NCBI GenBank assembly: GCA_041319085.1
Contig: CP101033.1
Coordinates: 1,638,501 to 1,702,500 of the forward strand
Source of the DNA: Aeromonas veronii
GTDB lineage: Bacteria > Pseudomonadota > Gammaproteobacteria > Enterobacterales > Aeromonadaceae
Direction of reading: 5' to 3'
DNA: 64,000 nucleotides
Shown in pieces: positions 37,733-47,039 of the stretch; within the stretch, counting starts at the first letter, position 1, and each line of letters begins with the position of its first letter. The translations under genes were made by a program, and so were the position numbers. The notes beneath the pieces were generated by a model. It had not been told where the DNA came from and made no database searches. It was given only the letters and a program-made list of their open reading frames with translations.

Positions 37733-38579
37733 TCATCTGCTCGAAGTCGCGGGCGTAGCCCTTGAGCAGGGAGTAGAGATGGGCCCGCTGGGAGATATCC
37801 AGCGACTGGCTCATGGCGCTCAGCCAGTTGACGGTGCGCTGGCGCGATTGCTCGGTATAGCCGGTAAAACGGCCATCCATCATACCGTCCCCTTGTGCCA
37901 GCAGTTCGGTCAGCTCGCGGGTGAAATCGGGGCTCTGGCGTTGCCTCATCAGCCTGTCCAGCTCTTTGGTCCAGGAGGTCTGGAACTCGAGCCAGGGGGG
38001 CATCAGCTCGTATTGCCACTCGGCCCACTGGGCGACCAGCGGCGCCTGCGCCGGTTTCACCTCGCCAATCCAGTATTCGAGGCGCTGGTTCATCTTGTCG
38101 CGAAACTCCGCCAGCATCTGCTCTTTGGGCTGGGTGGCAAAGTCGTGTTGCCGCTCCTGCTGGCGCTTGAGCCGATCGGCCATAAAGCGGGTCACCTGCT
38201 CGTCGCTCAGGGTGCGCGCCAGCCTGACCGTGCGGGGAATGGCGTTTTCCAGCGTGCGGGTCAGGCTCTGCTGCACCGCATCGAGATTGGTCGAGATCTG
38301 CGCCGGGGTCATGGGGCTGGCCACCGCCTTGGCCAGTGCGTCGAGATCGTTGGCGTAGCGCGGCAGCTCATGCTGGCGGTGCCAGGCCATCAGCCCCTTC
38401 ACTTCGCGGCTGAGCAGATCCTTCTGCGAATAGGAGAGGGCGAAATAGTCATCCAGCTGCCAGATGATGGCGGTATCGAGCCAGTAGTAGATCACCCGGG
38501 TCGAGCAGCCGGTCAGCAGCAGGCCGATCAGCAGCAGACCCCAGGTTTTCGGCTTGTGCCAGCGCACCTTGTTTATCAT
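37722..38579 (-). CDS. DUF6279 family lipoprotein
   Basis: 285 residues with lipoprotein signal (GLLLIGLLLTGCS, Cys at about residue 25). The rest is helical and charged, with the family's start (STRVIYYWLDTAIIWQLDDYF). Function unknown. It follows thiK by three bases at the end of the hinT-lpoB operon, so it is co-transcribed with the penicillin-binding-protein activator lpoB. Its stop codon is inside the region where the secF remnant frame begins. Confidence 0.85.
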   Translation of the reverse strand: MINKVRWHKPKTWGLLLIGLLLTGCSTRVIYYWLDTAIIWQLDDYFALSYSQKDLLSREVKGLMAWHRQHELPRYANDLDALAKAVASPMTPAQISTNLDAVQQSLTRTLENAIPRTVRLARTLSDEQVTRFMADRLKRQQERQHDFATQPKEQMLAEFRDKMNQRLEYWIGEVKPAQAPLVAQWAEWQYELMPPWLEFQTSWTKELDRLMRQRQSPDFTRELTELLAQGDGMMDGRFTGYTEQSRQRTVNWLSAMSQSLDISQRAHLYSLLKGYARDFEQMTGG

Positions 38580-38582
38580 CTG

Positions 38583-39440
38583 TTACTCCAGTCGTTGCCG
38601 GTTGATGGCGATCAGGGTGTCGTAGTCGGGTGAATCGTCGGGTGAGGCCTGTTGCTCTGCCATCAGCAGGGCCCAGAGCAGGCCGATATAGTCGACCCAG
38701 GGTAAAAATGCCTCGCTCTGAAAATCGGGCCACTGGTGGCGCGGCAGGGCCTGCAGATAGTGCGCTTCCAGCGCGTCGCGCCGCTCGGCGGACCACTCAT
38801 GGGTACGCTGGATGCTGGCGAGCTCAAAGCCGGGGTGACCTGCCGCGCCATACTCCCAGTCGATGACCCAGGGTTTGCTTCCCAACAAGTTAGCCGGATT
38901 GAGATCATGGTGGCAAGGGCGCCAGCAATCATTTGGCTCACGATTGGCGAGCAAGCCCCGCTCCAGTGCGGGCAGCCAGGAGGGAATGTGGGCCAGTCGG
39001 GCGCGATAGCCTGCGGCGTGAGCCCGCACCGCCATCACCACCGCGGGCAGCGGCAGGCGATGGAGCTTGCGCAGCACCTCTGCCAGCAGACGGGGCTGAT
39101 CGGCTGCCGGTGGCGCCGCGTGCGTCCAGTTGGGCTCATCACACCATTCGAGTAGCATCAGGCCGCTGGCAGGATCACCATAGTGGCAGGGCAACGCCCA
39201 CCCTTCGGCCATCGCCCCCTGATAAAGCTGCCACTCGGTGGAACGGTCGATGCCAAGGCGCAGCGGATCGGGATGGCCCTGCCGCAAAAAGTAACTGCGC
39301 CCCGAGGGGAGGCGCAGTCGATAGTTGCAGTTGGTCAGACCAAGCCCGAGTGGTTCCAGCTGCCCCTCCCGCCAGGGGGCGGGCAGGCTGGCCAGTAGCG
39401 GATCACCGTTGCTCGTTACCGGGAGCCTGTTACCAGCCAA
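38583..39440 (-). CDS. thiK: thiamine kinase-like phosphotransferase
   Basis: A kinase of the choline/aminoglycoside phosphotransferase fold, 285 residues. The catalytic loop HHDLNPANLL (Asp base and Asn metal ligand) and the metal-binding VIDWEYGAAGHPGFELASI are intact. Gene order hinT-ycfL-lpoB-thiK is as in E. coli, where ThiK (YcfN, 274 residues) salvages thiamine; the call rests on that. The only in-frame start near the family N-terminus is a TTG at 39440 that overlaps the last 11 bases of lpoB, suggesting translational coupling. Confidence 0.82.
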   Translation of the reverse strand: MAGNRLPVTSNGDPLLASLPAPWREGQLEPLGLGLTNCNYRLRLPSGRSYFLRQGHPDPLRLGIDRSTEWQLYQGAMAEGWALPCHYGDPASGLMLLEWCDEPNWTHAAPPAADQPRLLAEVLRKLHRLPLPAVVMAVRAHAAGYRARLAHIPSWLPALERGLLANREPNDCWRPCHHDLNPANLLGSKPWVIDWEYGAAGHPGFELASIQRTHEWSAERRDALEAHYLQALPRHQWPDFQSEAFLPWVDYIGLLWALLMAEQQASPDDSPDYDTLIAINRQRLE

Positions 39441-40026
39441 AGGTGGATTTCTTCGCCTGTTTGCGGATCTCTTTCTGATCGGCCCACAGCAGTTCGCCGT
39501 TTTGCAGATCCATCAGGTTCATGGTCATCTGGTAGTAGACATCCTTCACCTTGCCATTGTCCTTGACGATGCTGGCGAGGTTGCCATAGACCATGTAGCG
39601 GGCACCGGTCTGTTTGCCCAGACGCACCATGGAGGCCGGGTCTACCATGCCGCTGCTCTGCTGGTATTCGAGCTGCTGCTTGACGGCGGCCACCTTGCTC
39701 ATGTCAACGAAGCGGAACTTGCCGGCCCGCAGCAGCTTGGTGCGGATGGTGTCGGTGATCGCTTCAGTATCGATGTGCTCAGAGGTCTTGTTGCGGATGG
39801 AGTCCATAAACATCACCGGACGACCGCCAGCGGTGATCTCGCTGGTGGCGGGGGAGGCGAGCATGGAGTCCGCCATCTTGTCGGCGATGGCCTGCAGATC
39901 GCTTGAGCCGTAATCGACGGTGACGGTTTCGGTTTCAGTGGGATCGCCATAGCTGACGGTAGTGCTGGAGCAACCGCCCAGCAGCAAGGCGCCGGTCAAT
40001 ATCAGCAGGGCATGATTCATTTTCAT
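39430..40026 (-). CDS. lpoB: penicillin-binding protein activator LpoB
   Basis: LpoB is an outer-membrane lipoprotein that reaches through the peptidoglycan and activates PBP1b. The lipobox LLGGCSS places the lipidated Cys at about residue 19; an acidic, Thr-rich linker (DPTETETVTVDYG) follows and then the TolB-N-like globular domain (VMFMDSIRNKTSEHIDTEAI, ARYMVYGNLAS). 198 residues (E. coli 213; the flexible linker is shorter here). Its ATG overlaps the stop of ycfL (TGATG). Confidence 0.93.
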   Translation of the reverse strand: MKMNHALLILTGALLLGGCSSTTVSYGDPTETETVTVDYGSSDLQAIADKMADSMLASPATSEITAGGRPVMFMDSIRNKTSEHIDTEAITDTIRTKLLRAGKFRFVDMSKVAAVKQQLEYQQSSGMVDPASMVRLGKQTGARYMVYGNLASIVKDNGKVKDVYYQMTMNLMDLQNGELLWADQKEIRKQAKKSTFGW

Positions 40027-40424
40027 CAGTTGGATTCCTCAATCACTTCGCGTACGTAAATCCGGTAACCCTGTGCCGCCGGGCTGGGCGCCAGGGCCGA
40101 GAGGGTGCGGGTCTGATAGCCATGCAGCTTGAGCGGTGTCCAGCCGCGGCCATCGCTGGCGACCTCCTGACCGGCCTCATCATACCAATAGAACATATAT
40201 TGCAGCTTGTTATCGCCGCGCTGGGTGCTGGCGGCGGCCACATTGACCTGCAGCAGGCCATTTTGTTCACGGCGGCTCAGCTCGGTCAGGGTGACGTTGA
40301 CGTTTTGATGCTGCTCTGCCACCGCTGCGGCGCCCGGTGCCCCATAGAGCGCAATGCCGGAGGTATTGGTGGCGCAGCCGCTGAGCAGTACTGCGAGCCC
40401 GAGGGCCAACCCGTATGCTTTCAT
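40026..40424 (-). CDS. ycfL: YcfL family lipoprotein
   Basis: 132 residues. Lipobox LLSGCAT follows a short hydrophobic signal; the domain (VNVTLTELSRREQNGLLQVN, YMFYWYDEAGQEV) is that of YcfL/DUF1425. The start is ATG 40424, preceded by AAGGAGAGCAAG; an upstream in-frame extension of 16 codons is unlikely. Function unknown, but it is always next to lpoB. Stop overlaps the lpoB start by one base, so translation is coupled. Confidence 0.9.
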   Translation of the reverse strand: MKAYGLALGLAVLLSGCATNTSGIALYGAPGAAAVAEQHQNVNVTLTELSRREQNGLLQVNVAAASTQRGDNKLQYMFYWYDEAGQEVASDGRGWTPLKLHGYQTRTLSALAPSPAAQGYRIYVREVIEESN

Positions 40425-40505
40425 CTTGCTCTCCTTAATGAGGTGAGTGGGGCAGCGAGTGAGCCTACCCATTCATCGTCTCTTTTATCTGTATTCGCGG
40501 CGTGC

Positions 40506-41942
40506 TCAGAGCGGCATCACCCGGGTGGTCAGACCGGCGCCGAGGCGCTGAACCCAGACCAGGGTGGTACGGCCGCTGTGAATGGTCAGTGGCAACTGAC
40601 GCTGGGCAGCACCCGCGCCCAGGGTGAGGTTTACGTCGCCCGCAGGCAACATCCCCTGCCAACTCGATGCCTGCGCCGGCAGCGTCAGCCAGCTGCGGGT
40701 ATCGGCCCGCTCGGAGAGAGTATTGAAGAGCCCCACCACAATATTGCCCACATCACCCCCCTCTTTAGCGGCGGTGTGGCGCAGTTGCTCCTTGGCCATC
40801 AGTCGCAACACCTGACGGGTTAGCATGCCGGGCAGCCGCTCTTGCAGATCTTTGGCGGCCAGTGCTTCCAGTCGCACCAGCTCGCTGGTCTGTTCGACCC
40901 GTTTGCCGACCTCTACCGTCAGCGGGCCGGTATCGCTGGCCCGATTATCGTAATAGGGGATAGCAACGGTAAAGGTGCGAAAATCGCCGCGGGAGGTGGA
41001 GATGGGCAGCGGCAGAAACAGTTCGCGTCGTGCCGGGATCAAACCATCTTCAAACAGCACCACCAGTTGGCCTTGATCTTTTGCAAGCTGCGGCGCTTTG
41101 CGGCCTACCTTTTTCTCGGTCTCGCGGATCTCGTCCGGTGCGCCACGCAGCCGCGCCAGACGCAGCAAGGCATCTTGCAGGCTGCGGTTGTCCGGCGCTA
41201 TCTGGTAGCCGCGCTGATAGTCGACCCAGGCATCGTTGAGATCCCCGGCCGCCTCATAGAGCACGGCGGAAAAATAGAAGGTGTAGGCGTTCTGAAAACC
41301 GTTTTTGACCCGGCCGATCAACCGATCGAGATCCGGTGCGCCGCGCGACATCAGCTGGCGCATCTCGCCTTCTGCCTCGGCCTCTTCGCTCTCATCCTTC
41401 GCCTTGTTCACCTCGTCGGCACGCCGTTTCAGCGCCTGCTCCTGCACCTGATTGGCCCGGCGTACCTCCACCAGGGCGCCATCGGCATCCCCCCGTTGCA
41501 GGTAGTTGAGGGCCAGATAGTGGTGCAGCATGGTGCGTTCGTAATCGGGAGTACGATAGGCCATCGACTGATCGTTGGTGAGCAGGCTACCCACCTGATC
41601 GAGCCCGTGGCTCAGCCGGTATTCGGCCTGATTGTCTTCCCACTGAAGGCGGCTGTCGGCGGCGGTGAACGCCTGTTTGCTGCCGGCATCCTGACCGGCG
41701 AGCCAGGCGATGCGCCCCTCTTCAAGGCGATCGAGGACAAAGGTGTCATCCCCAAGGGTCGAGTCACGCACCTCGGGCAGCGCCTCGGCGGCATGGCCCA
41801 GCAGCAGTTGGTTGCGCAGCGGCACCATCTGATCGGAGTAGGAGACGAACATATCCTGCCAGCGGGAGGCGCAGCCCCCCAGCAACAGCAGGGCGCCGCA
41901 GAGCAACAGGGCGCGGCGGCAGGTTGCGGTGTGGCGATTCAT
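40506..41942 (-). CDS. COG3014 family lipoprotein
   Basis: 478 residues with lipoprotein signal (ALLLLGGCAS, Cys at about residue 24). The middle contains TPR-like helical repeats (MLHHYLALNYLQRGDADGAL, AYTFYFSAVLYEAAGDLNDA) and a charged segment (about 180-200). The C-terminal third is a beta-rich domain ending in RVMPL. The family (COG3014) is uncharacterised. The gene lies between hinT and ycfL-lpoB and overlaps the hinT stop (TAATG), so it is translationally coupled into the lpoB operon. E. coli lacks it at this place. Confidence 0.85.
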   Translation of the reverse strand: MNRHTATCRRALLLCGALLLLGGCASRWQDMFVSYSDQMVPLRNQLLLGHAAEALPEVRDSTLGDDTFVLDRLEEGRIAWLAGQDAGSKQAFTAADSRLQWEDNQAEYRLSHGLDQVGSLLTNDQSMAYRTPDYERTMLHHYLALNYLQRGDADGALVEVRRANQVQEQALKRRADEVNKAKDESEEAEAEGEMRQLMSRGAPDLDRLIGRVKNGFQNAYTFYFSAVLYEAAGDLNDAWVDYQRGYQIAPDNRSLQDALLRLARLRGAPDEIRETEKKVGRKAPQLAKDQGQLVVLFEDGLIPARRELFLPLPISTSRGDFRTFTVAIPYYDNRASDTGPLTVEVGKRVEQTSELVRLEALAAKDLQERLPGMLTRQVLRLMAKEQLRHTAAKEGGDVGNIVVGLFNTLSERADTRSWLTLPAQASSWQGMLPAGDVNLTLGAGAAQRQLPLTIHSGRTTLVWVQRLGAGLTTRVMPL

Positions 41943-42292
41943 TACAGGCTGAGCAGCGGCCCCAGCGGCTGGCCACCGACCAGATGCATGTGGATGTGGT
42001 AGACCTCCTGCCCGCCATGGCGGTTGCAGTTCATGATGAGGCGGTAGCCATCTTCGGCAATGCCCGCATCGCTGGCCAGCTTGCGGGCCACGGTGAACAT
42101 CCGGCCAAGGGCCAGTTCATGTTCGGCTTCCACGTCATTGACGGTGGGGATCAGCACATTGGGGATGATCAGAATATGGGTCTTGGCCTTGGGCTGGATA
42201 TCCCGGAATGCGGTGACCAGATCGTCTTGATAAAGGATGTCGGCGGGGATCTCTTTACGGATGATTTTGCTGAAAATGGTTTCTTGCGCCAT
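41942..42292 (-). CDS. hinT: HIT-family purine nucleoside phosphoramidase HinT
   Basis: This cytoplasmic nucleotide hydrolase has the catalytic histidine triad in [10 protein letters not shown] at about residues 98-107. The start [19 protein letters not shown] is nearly that of E. coli HinT (119 residues; 116 here). First gene of the operon hinT - COG3014 - ycfL - lpoB - thiK - DUF6279. Confidence 0.95.
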   Translation of the reverse strand: MAQETIFSKIIRKEIPADILYQDDLVTAFRDIQPKAKTHILIIPNVLIPTVNDVEAEHELALGRMFTVARKLASDAGIAEDGYRLIMNCNRHGGQEVYHIHMHLVGGQPLGPLLSL

Positions 42293-42544
42293 GGCTAACT
42301 CCCTTATATGAAACAGAAAATTGAACTAGAACCCCAAGCGGCTCCCGAAAGGGGGGCGAGCAGCACGCCAAGTGTGACACAAGCCGACATTTGACACAGC
42401 TGATGTCCCATTCCCTTCAGTAATTGTTAAAAATACCGATAGCCAGAGGGACGTCATCTGCAGCGCCTGTTCAGGGTGGTCTGCAGGGTATCAAAAGGAC
42501 GGGGTACTCAGGCAAGGGACTTTTGCATATACAGCGGGACAATA

Positions 42545-44557
42545 ATGAAACAAACAATGTCGGATCTCTCCATCTTGCAGCGAGTCTACCTTGGCTTCGC
42601 GATCCTGGTGGCCGTGATGGTGGCCAGTTCACTGCTCACATTTCGTAGTCAGGAGACCCTGGGGAATGCGCTGGAGCAGGTTACCCAGCAGTCCATGCCG
42701 CTGGTGATTGCCAGCAGCCAGACCCAGATCACCCTGCTCAGCGCCAACAAGTGGCTGGGGGATGTGCTCACCGAGCAGGATCCCAAACTGCTGCCGGCCG
42801 AAGTGGCCGAACTGAAACAGGCCAAAGCCGCGGTGGGCAAGAGCCTTGACGCCTTGCGCCAGCAGGTCGCCCACCACCCCGAACTGCAAGGGGAGATGAG
42901 CAGCCTTAGCCAACAGGTTGACAGCTATCTGCAACTGACCGACACCCTGCCCGGCGAACACGAGGCGCTGCTCACCCGGCTGCACAAGGTCAATCTGGCC
43001 AAGGGGCAGTTTCAGGTCAGCCTGCCCCAGTTCAAGAAGAGTCTGGGGGACATGATGCTCACCATCGACGACAGCTTCATCAAGATGCTCTCCGAGACCC
43101 TCACCACCAAGCTCTCCGCCATCGAACTCTCTACCATGGACGCCCTCAACCAGACCATTCCGGCCCCCATCGAAGGGGCACTCAAGCGCAACAAGATGCA
43201 GATTGAGGGGTTCAACAGCACCATCAAGGATCTGCAAGGGGAGCTCAAGAACTTCGAAAACGACATGGGCCACTATGTTCACGGCTTCGTGCGTGACACC
43301 ACCGCGAGCGAAGGGGTGCTCTCCCAGTATCTGGCGCTGATGAAGCAGCAGGAACAGATGCGGGAGCAGAGCAAGCAGGCGAGCGCGCTTATTGTGGCAA
43401 TTCAGGATCGGCTTGAGCGGATCACCGCTCAGAGCCAGCAACTGATGAACCAGAGCATTCAGCATGCCAAAGCCGCACAGAGCCAGAGCACCCTGACTCA
43501 GGGAGCCAGCATAGGGGTCGCCATCCTGATTGCCATGCTGGTGGCCTACACCCTCGGCAAAGCTATTCGCCGTCCCCTCAAGGAGCTGCTGCGGGTGCTG
43601 ACCGAAGTGACCCAGGGCGATATGACCCAGCGCATCGGTTTTCGCAGCAAGAACGAATTCGGTCAGCTGGGCAGCCAGATCAACCTGCTGATCGCCCAGA
43701 TGGGGGAGGTGCTGGCACAGCTTTCACACGCGTCGGCCCAGCTTAACAATGCCGCTCACGGCAACCGCCACACCACCGAATCGGTGCGGGCGGATCTGGA
43801 GAAACAGCGGCAGGAGACCGCCTCGGTCGCCGCCGCCATGACCCAGATGGAGGCCTCGGTGCGGGAGGTGGCGCAGGCTGCGAACCAGACCCTGGAGCGG
43901 GTGCAGGATGTGGAGAAGGCCTCCGAGATGGGGCGCAAGGTGATGGCAGGCAATATCACCACCACTCATCAGCTGGCGGGCAAGCTGCAGCAGACCGGCA
44001 AGGTGATTGGCGATGTGAGCGCCATGAGCAGCCAGATCGGCAACATCCTCGACGTCATTCGCGGTATCGCCGAGCAGACCAACTTGCTGGCCCTCAACGC
44101 CGCCATCGAAGCGGCGCGGGCCGGCGAGCAGGGGCGCGGCTTTGCGGTGGTGGCGGACGAGGTGCGCAGTCTGGCGGGTCGTACCGCCCAGTCCACCAGC
44201 GAGATCCAGACCATGATCGAAAACCTGCAGCAGGGGGTTGCCAAGGCAGTGATCGTGATGCAGGAGTGCTCTCGCGAGATGGACAGTTGCGTGGATCAGA
44301 GCTCTCACGCCAACAACGCCATGGAGGAAGTGCAGGGGATTGTGGTGCTGATCAGCGACATGTCGAGCCAGATCGCCTCTGCCGCCGAGCAGCAGCAGGC
44401 CACCAGCGCCGATATCGCCACCAACCTCAACCGCATCTCCGATATCTCGGATCTCAACTATCAGGGGATTGAGCGGGTAGCCGAGACCAGCCAGCAGCTG
44501 GACTCCCTTGCCGAGCAGCAGGAGAGCCTGGTCAAGCGCTTCCGCCTCAGCGCCTGA
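42545..44557 (+). CDS. methyl-accepting chemotaxis protein
   Basis: A transmembrane chemoreceptor of 670 residues. TM1 is about 13-32, a ~285-residue periplasmic helical sensor follows, TM2 is about 320-340, then HAMP (about 340-395) and the signalling domain. The hairpin tip [20 protein letters not shown] is at about 508. The periplasmic domain is helix-rich (Gln/Leu/Ala) with no PAS or Cache motif I can see. No C-terminal CheR-tethering pentapeptide is present (ends VKRFRLSA). I start at ATG 42545 ([13 protein letters not shown]); the longer frame is not signal-like. Monocistronic, with a palindromic terminator. No clear sigma-28 or sigma-54 promoter was found upstream. Confidence 0.93.
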   Translation: MKQTMSDLSILQRVYLGFAILVAVMVASSLLTFRSQETLGNALEQVTQQSMPLVIASSQTQITLLSANKWLGDVLTEQDPKLLPAEVAELKQAKAAVGKSLDALRQQVAHHPELQGEMSSLSQQVDSYLQLTDTLPGEHEALLTRLHKVNLAKGQFQVSLPQFKKSLGDMMLTIDDSFIKMLSETLTTKLSAIELSTMDALNQTIPAPIEGALKRNKMQIEGFNSTIKDLQGELKNFENDMGHYVHGFVRDTTASEGVLSQYLALMKQQEQMREQSKQASALIVAIQDRLERITAQSQQLMNQSIQHAKAAQSQSTLTQGASIGVAILIAMLVAYTLGKAIRRPLKELLRVLTEVTQGDMTQRIGFRSKNEFGQLGSQINLLIAQMGEVLAQLSHASAQLNNAAHGNRHTTESVRADLEKQRQETASVAAAMTQMEASVREVAQAANQTLERVQDVEKASEMGRKVMAGNITTTHQLAGKLQQTGKVIGDVSAMSSQIGNILDVIRGIAEQTNLLALNAAIEAARAGEQGRGFAVVADEVRSLAGRTAQSTSEIQTMIENLQQGVAKAVIVMQECSREMDSCVDQSSHANNAMEEVQGIVVLISDMSSQIASAAEQQQATSADIATNLNRISDISDLNYQGIERVAETSQQLDSLAEQQESLVKRFRLSA

Positions 44558-44577
44558 TGGTCGAGAGTTGAAACAAC

Positions 44578-44608
44578 AAGGCCCCGCAGCTGCGGGGCCT
44601 TCTCTTTA
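44578..44608. terminator. palindromic terminator after the chemoreceptor
   Basis: A perfect 24-base palindrome (44578-44601, arms AAGGCCCCGCAG and its complement) is followed by CTCTTTATT. It sits between the convergent chemoreceptor and PTPS-like genes. Confidence 0.85.
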
Positions 44609-44628
44609 TTGCGGCCGTGACAAGGGGA

Positions 44629-45504
44629 TCAGGCGTAGGCAATCGCGCCCTTGCCGACCCCTTCATAGGCGACAATCTTGACGAACTTGTCGCCCACCAT
44701 CTTCTTCACTTCTCGGGCGATATAGCAGGCCAGCAGCTCGACCGTGGTGTCGGTGTCGATCATCTCCACCTCGGCGGTGGGGATGGCCAACTGGAACAGC
44801 CCTTGCGGCGCCACATATTTGAAGCCGCTGTGCTGCTCGCCAAGCTGGGCATTGGCGCGGGGGCTCAAGGCGAGCTCGGTCAGCGCCACCTTGTCCTCCT
44901 CGGTGCCGAGGTAGATATCGCCCCAGCGCTCGGCCCAGTTGAGCTCAAGCTCCTGGTCGCGCATCCCATCGACGTGGATCTCGATGGGAGAGCGGTGGCC
45001 GTGGGCGATGCGCTGGCAGTTGCCATCGTGCTTTTTCAGGCCGTGGCTGTAGTGGTAGAAGGCACCGGTGATCGCCTCCTGGCGCAGGGTCAGGGAGAGA
45101 TCCTTGATATTGCCCGGCAGCCGTTTGGCCAGCACCGCCAGCAGGTAGCGAGTCACCGACTCTTTATCGACTTGCGGGGCAGGGATAAAGGCAAAACCCT
45201 GGGTCGGGCAGCGCAGGTGGATGGAGCGCCCCGGGCGCAGCAGATCCACCGTGCTCTCGCCACCGTCCAGTGTCTCGACGTGGATCAGCGGGCACTCGGT
45301 CGGCACCAGCAGCTTGTGGTCCACCTCTTCATCGATGATCGACTTGATCAGCTTCTTTACCCGGCCAAAGTCCAGCAGCATGCTCATTTCGTTGAGCTCA
45401 CCGCTCATTTCGATATCTACCAGCCAGCTCTCGCCGACCATGCCGCGGCGTTCGCACAGGTAGCTGGAGTCGATCACGGTCAAATCTCTTACAAATAGCT
45501 TCAT
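44629..45504 (-). CDS. tandem-domain 6-pyruvoyl-tetrahydropterin synthase-like protein
   Basis: 291 residues made of two PTPS-like domains. The N-terminal one (1-140) keeps the Asp-His pair (VDHKLL, residues 62-63) and a Cys (C17) but has lost the zinc histidines: the HGH motif is VGES at 23-26. The C-terminal one (141-291) keeps Cys163 and the zinc set (H154, H168-G-H170 in NCQRIAHGH) but has no Asp-His pair at the matching place. The family is often annotated as 6-carboxytetrahydropterin synthase (QueD-like). Whether it makes queuosine precursors is unproven. It stands alone and diverges from the dihydroorotase gene. Confidence 0.82.
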   Translation of the reverse strand: MKLFVRDLTVIDSSYLCERRGMVGESWLVDIEMSGELNEMSMLLDFGRVKKLIKSIIDEEVDHKLLVPTECPLIHVETLDGGESTVDLLRPGRSIHLRCPTQGFAFIPAPQVDKESVTRYLLAVLAKRLPGNIKDLSLTLRQEAITGAFYHYSHGLKKHDGNCQRIAHGHRSPIEIHVDGMRDQELELNWAERWGDIYLGTEEDKVALTELALSPRANAQLGEQHSGFKYVAPQGLFQLAIPTAEVEMIDTDTTVELLACYIAREVKKMVGDKFVKIVAYEGVGKGAIAYA

Positions 45505-45583
45505 CAGTCAGGCCTTGCTACAGAGAAAGGGCAGTTTTGCGCTATTATGACCCGCGATTATCGGCAAAGGAACTGGAACCCCC

Positions 45584-46927
45584 ATGAACAAACTGCTTAT
45601 CAAAAATGCCACCCTGGTCAACGAAGGCCGCATCTATGCCTCCGACGTGTTGATCGAGGGGGAACGGATTACCCGCATCGCCCCGGATATCGAGGCGCCC
45701 GATGCGCAGGTGTTAGATGCTGCAGGTCGTCACCTGATCCCCGGAATGATCGATGATCAGGTCCACTTCCGGGAGCCGGGATTGACCCACAAGGGAACCA
45801 TCGCCAGCGAATCCCGCGCCGCCGTCGCCGGTGGCACCACCAGTTTCATGGAAATGCCCAACGTCAATCCCCAGACCACCACCCTCGAAGCCCTCGAAGC
45901 CAAATACCAGATCGCCGCCAACTCCTCCGTCGCCAACTACAGCTTCTATCTCGGCGCCACCAACGACAACCTGGAAGAGATCAAACGTCTCGATCCCAAG
46001 CAGTCCTGCGGGGTCAAGGTGTTTATGGGCTCTTCGACCGGCAACATGCTGGTGGACAATCAGGAGACCCTGGCGGCCATCTTCCGCGAGAGTCCGGTGA
46101 TGATCGTGACCCACTGCGAAGACACCCCGACCATCGCCAAGGCGGAAGAGGCGGCGCGGGCCAAGTGGGGCGAGAATGTGCCGATGGGCGAGCACGGCCG
46201 TATCCGCAGTGACGAGGCGTGCTACAAATCCTCCAGCATGGCGGTGGCGCTGGCGGAAAAATACGGCGCCAAGCTGCACGTGCTGCATCTGACCTCGGCC
46301 AAGGAGCTGTCGCTCTTTACCGCCAGCCATGACCTGAGCGAGCTGAAGGACAAGAACATCACCGCTGAGGTGTGCGTGCACCACTTGTTTTTCAACGAAG
46401 CCGATTACGACACGCTGGGCAGCCAGATCAAGTGCAACCCGGCGGTGAAGAGCGCGGCTGACCAGCACGCCCTGCTCGATGCGGTGCGCAACGATGTGCT
46501 CGACATCATCGCCACCGACCACGCCCCCCACACCTGGGAGGAGAAGCAGAATAGCTACTTCAAGGCGCCGTCCGGCGTGCCGCTGGTGCAGCACTCCCTG
46601 CAGGCGCTGCTGGAGCTCTACCACAACGGCGTGTTCACTCTGGAGACCATTGTCAAGAAGACCTCCCACGCGGTGGCCGAGCGTTTTCAGGTGGAGGATC
46701 GCGGTTACATCCGCGAGGGGTATTTCGCCGATCTGGTGCTGCTGGATCTGGGCAAGCCCTATGTGGTCAACGATGACAACATCCTCTACCACTGTGGCTG
46801 GTCGCCTTTCAACGGTTACCGTTTCCACAGCACGGTGGAGATGACGCTGGTGAACGGCCAGATTGCCTGGCAAAACGGGCAGGTGACTGACCAGATCCTG
46901 GGCAAGCGGCTGACCTTTAACCGCTGA
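45584..46927 (+). CDS. pyrC: dihydroorotase, class I type
   Basis: An amidohydrolase of 447 residues that would close carbamoyl aspartate to dihydroorotate in pyrimidine synthesis. The signature is DDQVHFREPGLTHKG; class I enzymes usually have HxH, here QVH. Downstream motifs include VKVFMGSSTGN, THCEDTP, LHLTSAKE and the metal Asp in ATDHAPHTWEEK. It is much longer than the 348-residue E. coli PyrC (class II), so that enzyme may also exist elsewhere. Allantoinase-like activity is an alternative, but no allantoin genes are nearby. Start ATG 45584, preceded by AAAGGAA. Confidence 0.85.
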   Translation: MNKLLIKNATLVNEGRIYASDVLIEGERITRIAPDIEAPDAQVLDAAGRHLIPGMIDDQVHFREPGLTHKGTIASESRAAVAGGTTSFMEMPNVNPQTTTLEALEAKYQIAANSSVANYSFYLGATNDNLEEIKRLDPKQSCGVKVFMGSSTGNMLVDNQETLAAIFRESPVMIVTHCEDTPTIAKAEEAARAKWGENVPMGEHGRIRSDEACYKSSSMAVALAEKYGAKLHVLHLTSAKELSLFTASHDLSELKDKNITAEVCVHHLFFNEADYDTLGSQIKCNPAVKSAADQHALLDAVRNDVLDIIATDHAPHTWEEKQNSYFKAPSGVPLVQHSLQALLELYHNGVFTLETIVKKTSHAVAERFQVEDRGYIREGYFADLVLLDLGKPYVVNDDNILYHCGWSPFNGYRFHSTVEMTLVNGQIAWQNGQVTDQILGKRLTFNR

Positions 46928-46982
46928 TTGTTCGCAAAGCAGGCGAACGCACCGTGACCGGGAAATTGGCGGCGTTTCCCTG

Positions 46983-47011
46983 TTGACAGGGCAGGGTCAT
47001 CTCCATAAACT
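46983..47011 (+). promoter_or_regulatory. promoter of tRNA-Pro copy 2
   Basis: A perfect -35 TTGACA (46983-46988) and TAAACT (47006-47011) are 17 bases apart, 28 bases before the tRNA. The following CTGCCCCCG is a GC-rich discriminator typical of stringently controlled tRNA promoters. Confidence 0.85.
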
Positions 47012-47039
47012 CTGCCCCCGTCAGCCGAGCTGACTCCGT

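Noticed and set aside
42425..42545. sigma-28 or sigma-54 promoter for the chemoreceptor
   Set aside because: ACCGATAG at about 42435 resembles a sigma-28 -10, but no TAAA-type -35 is at the right distance. A GG...GC pair near 42509-42525 has the wrong spacing for sigma-54.
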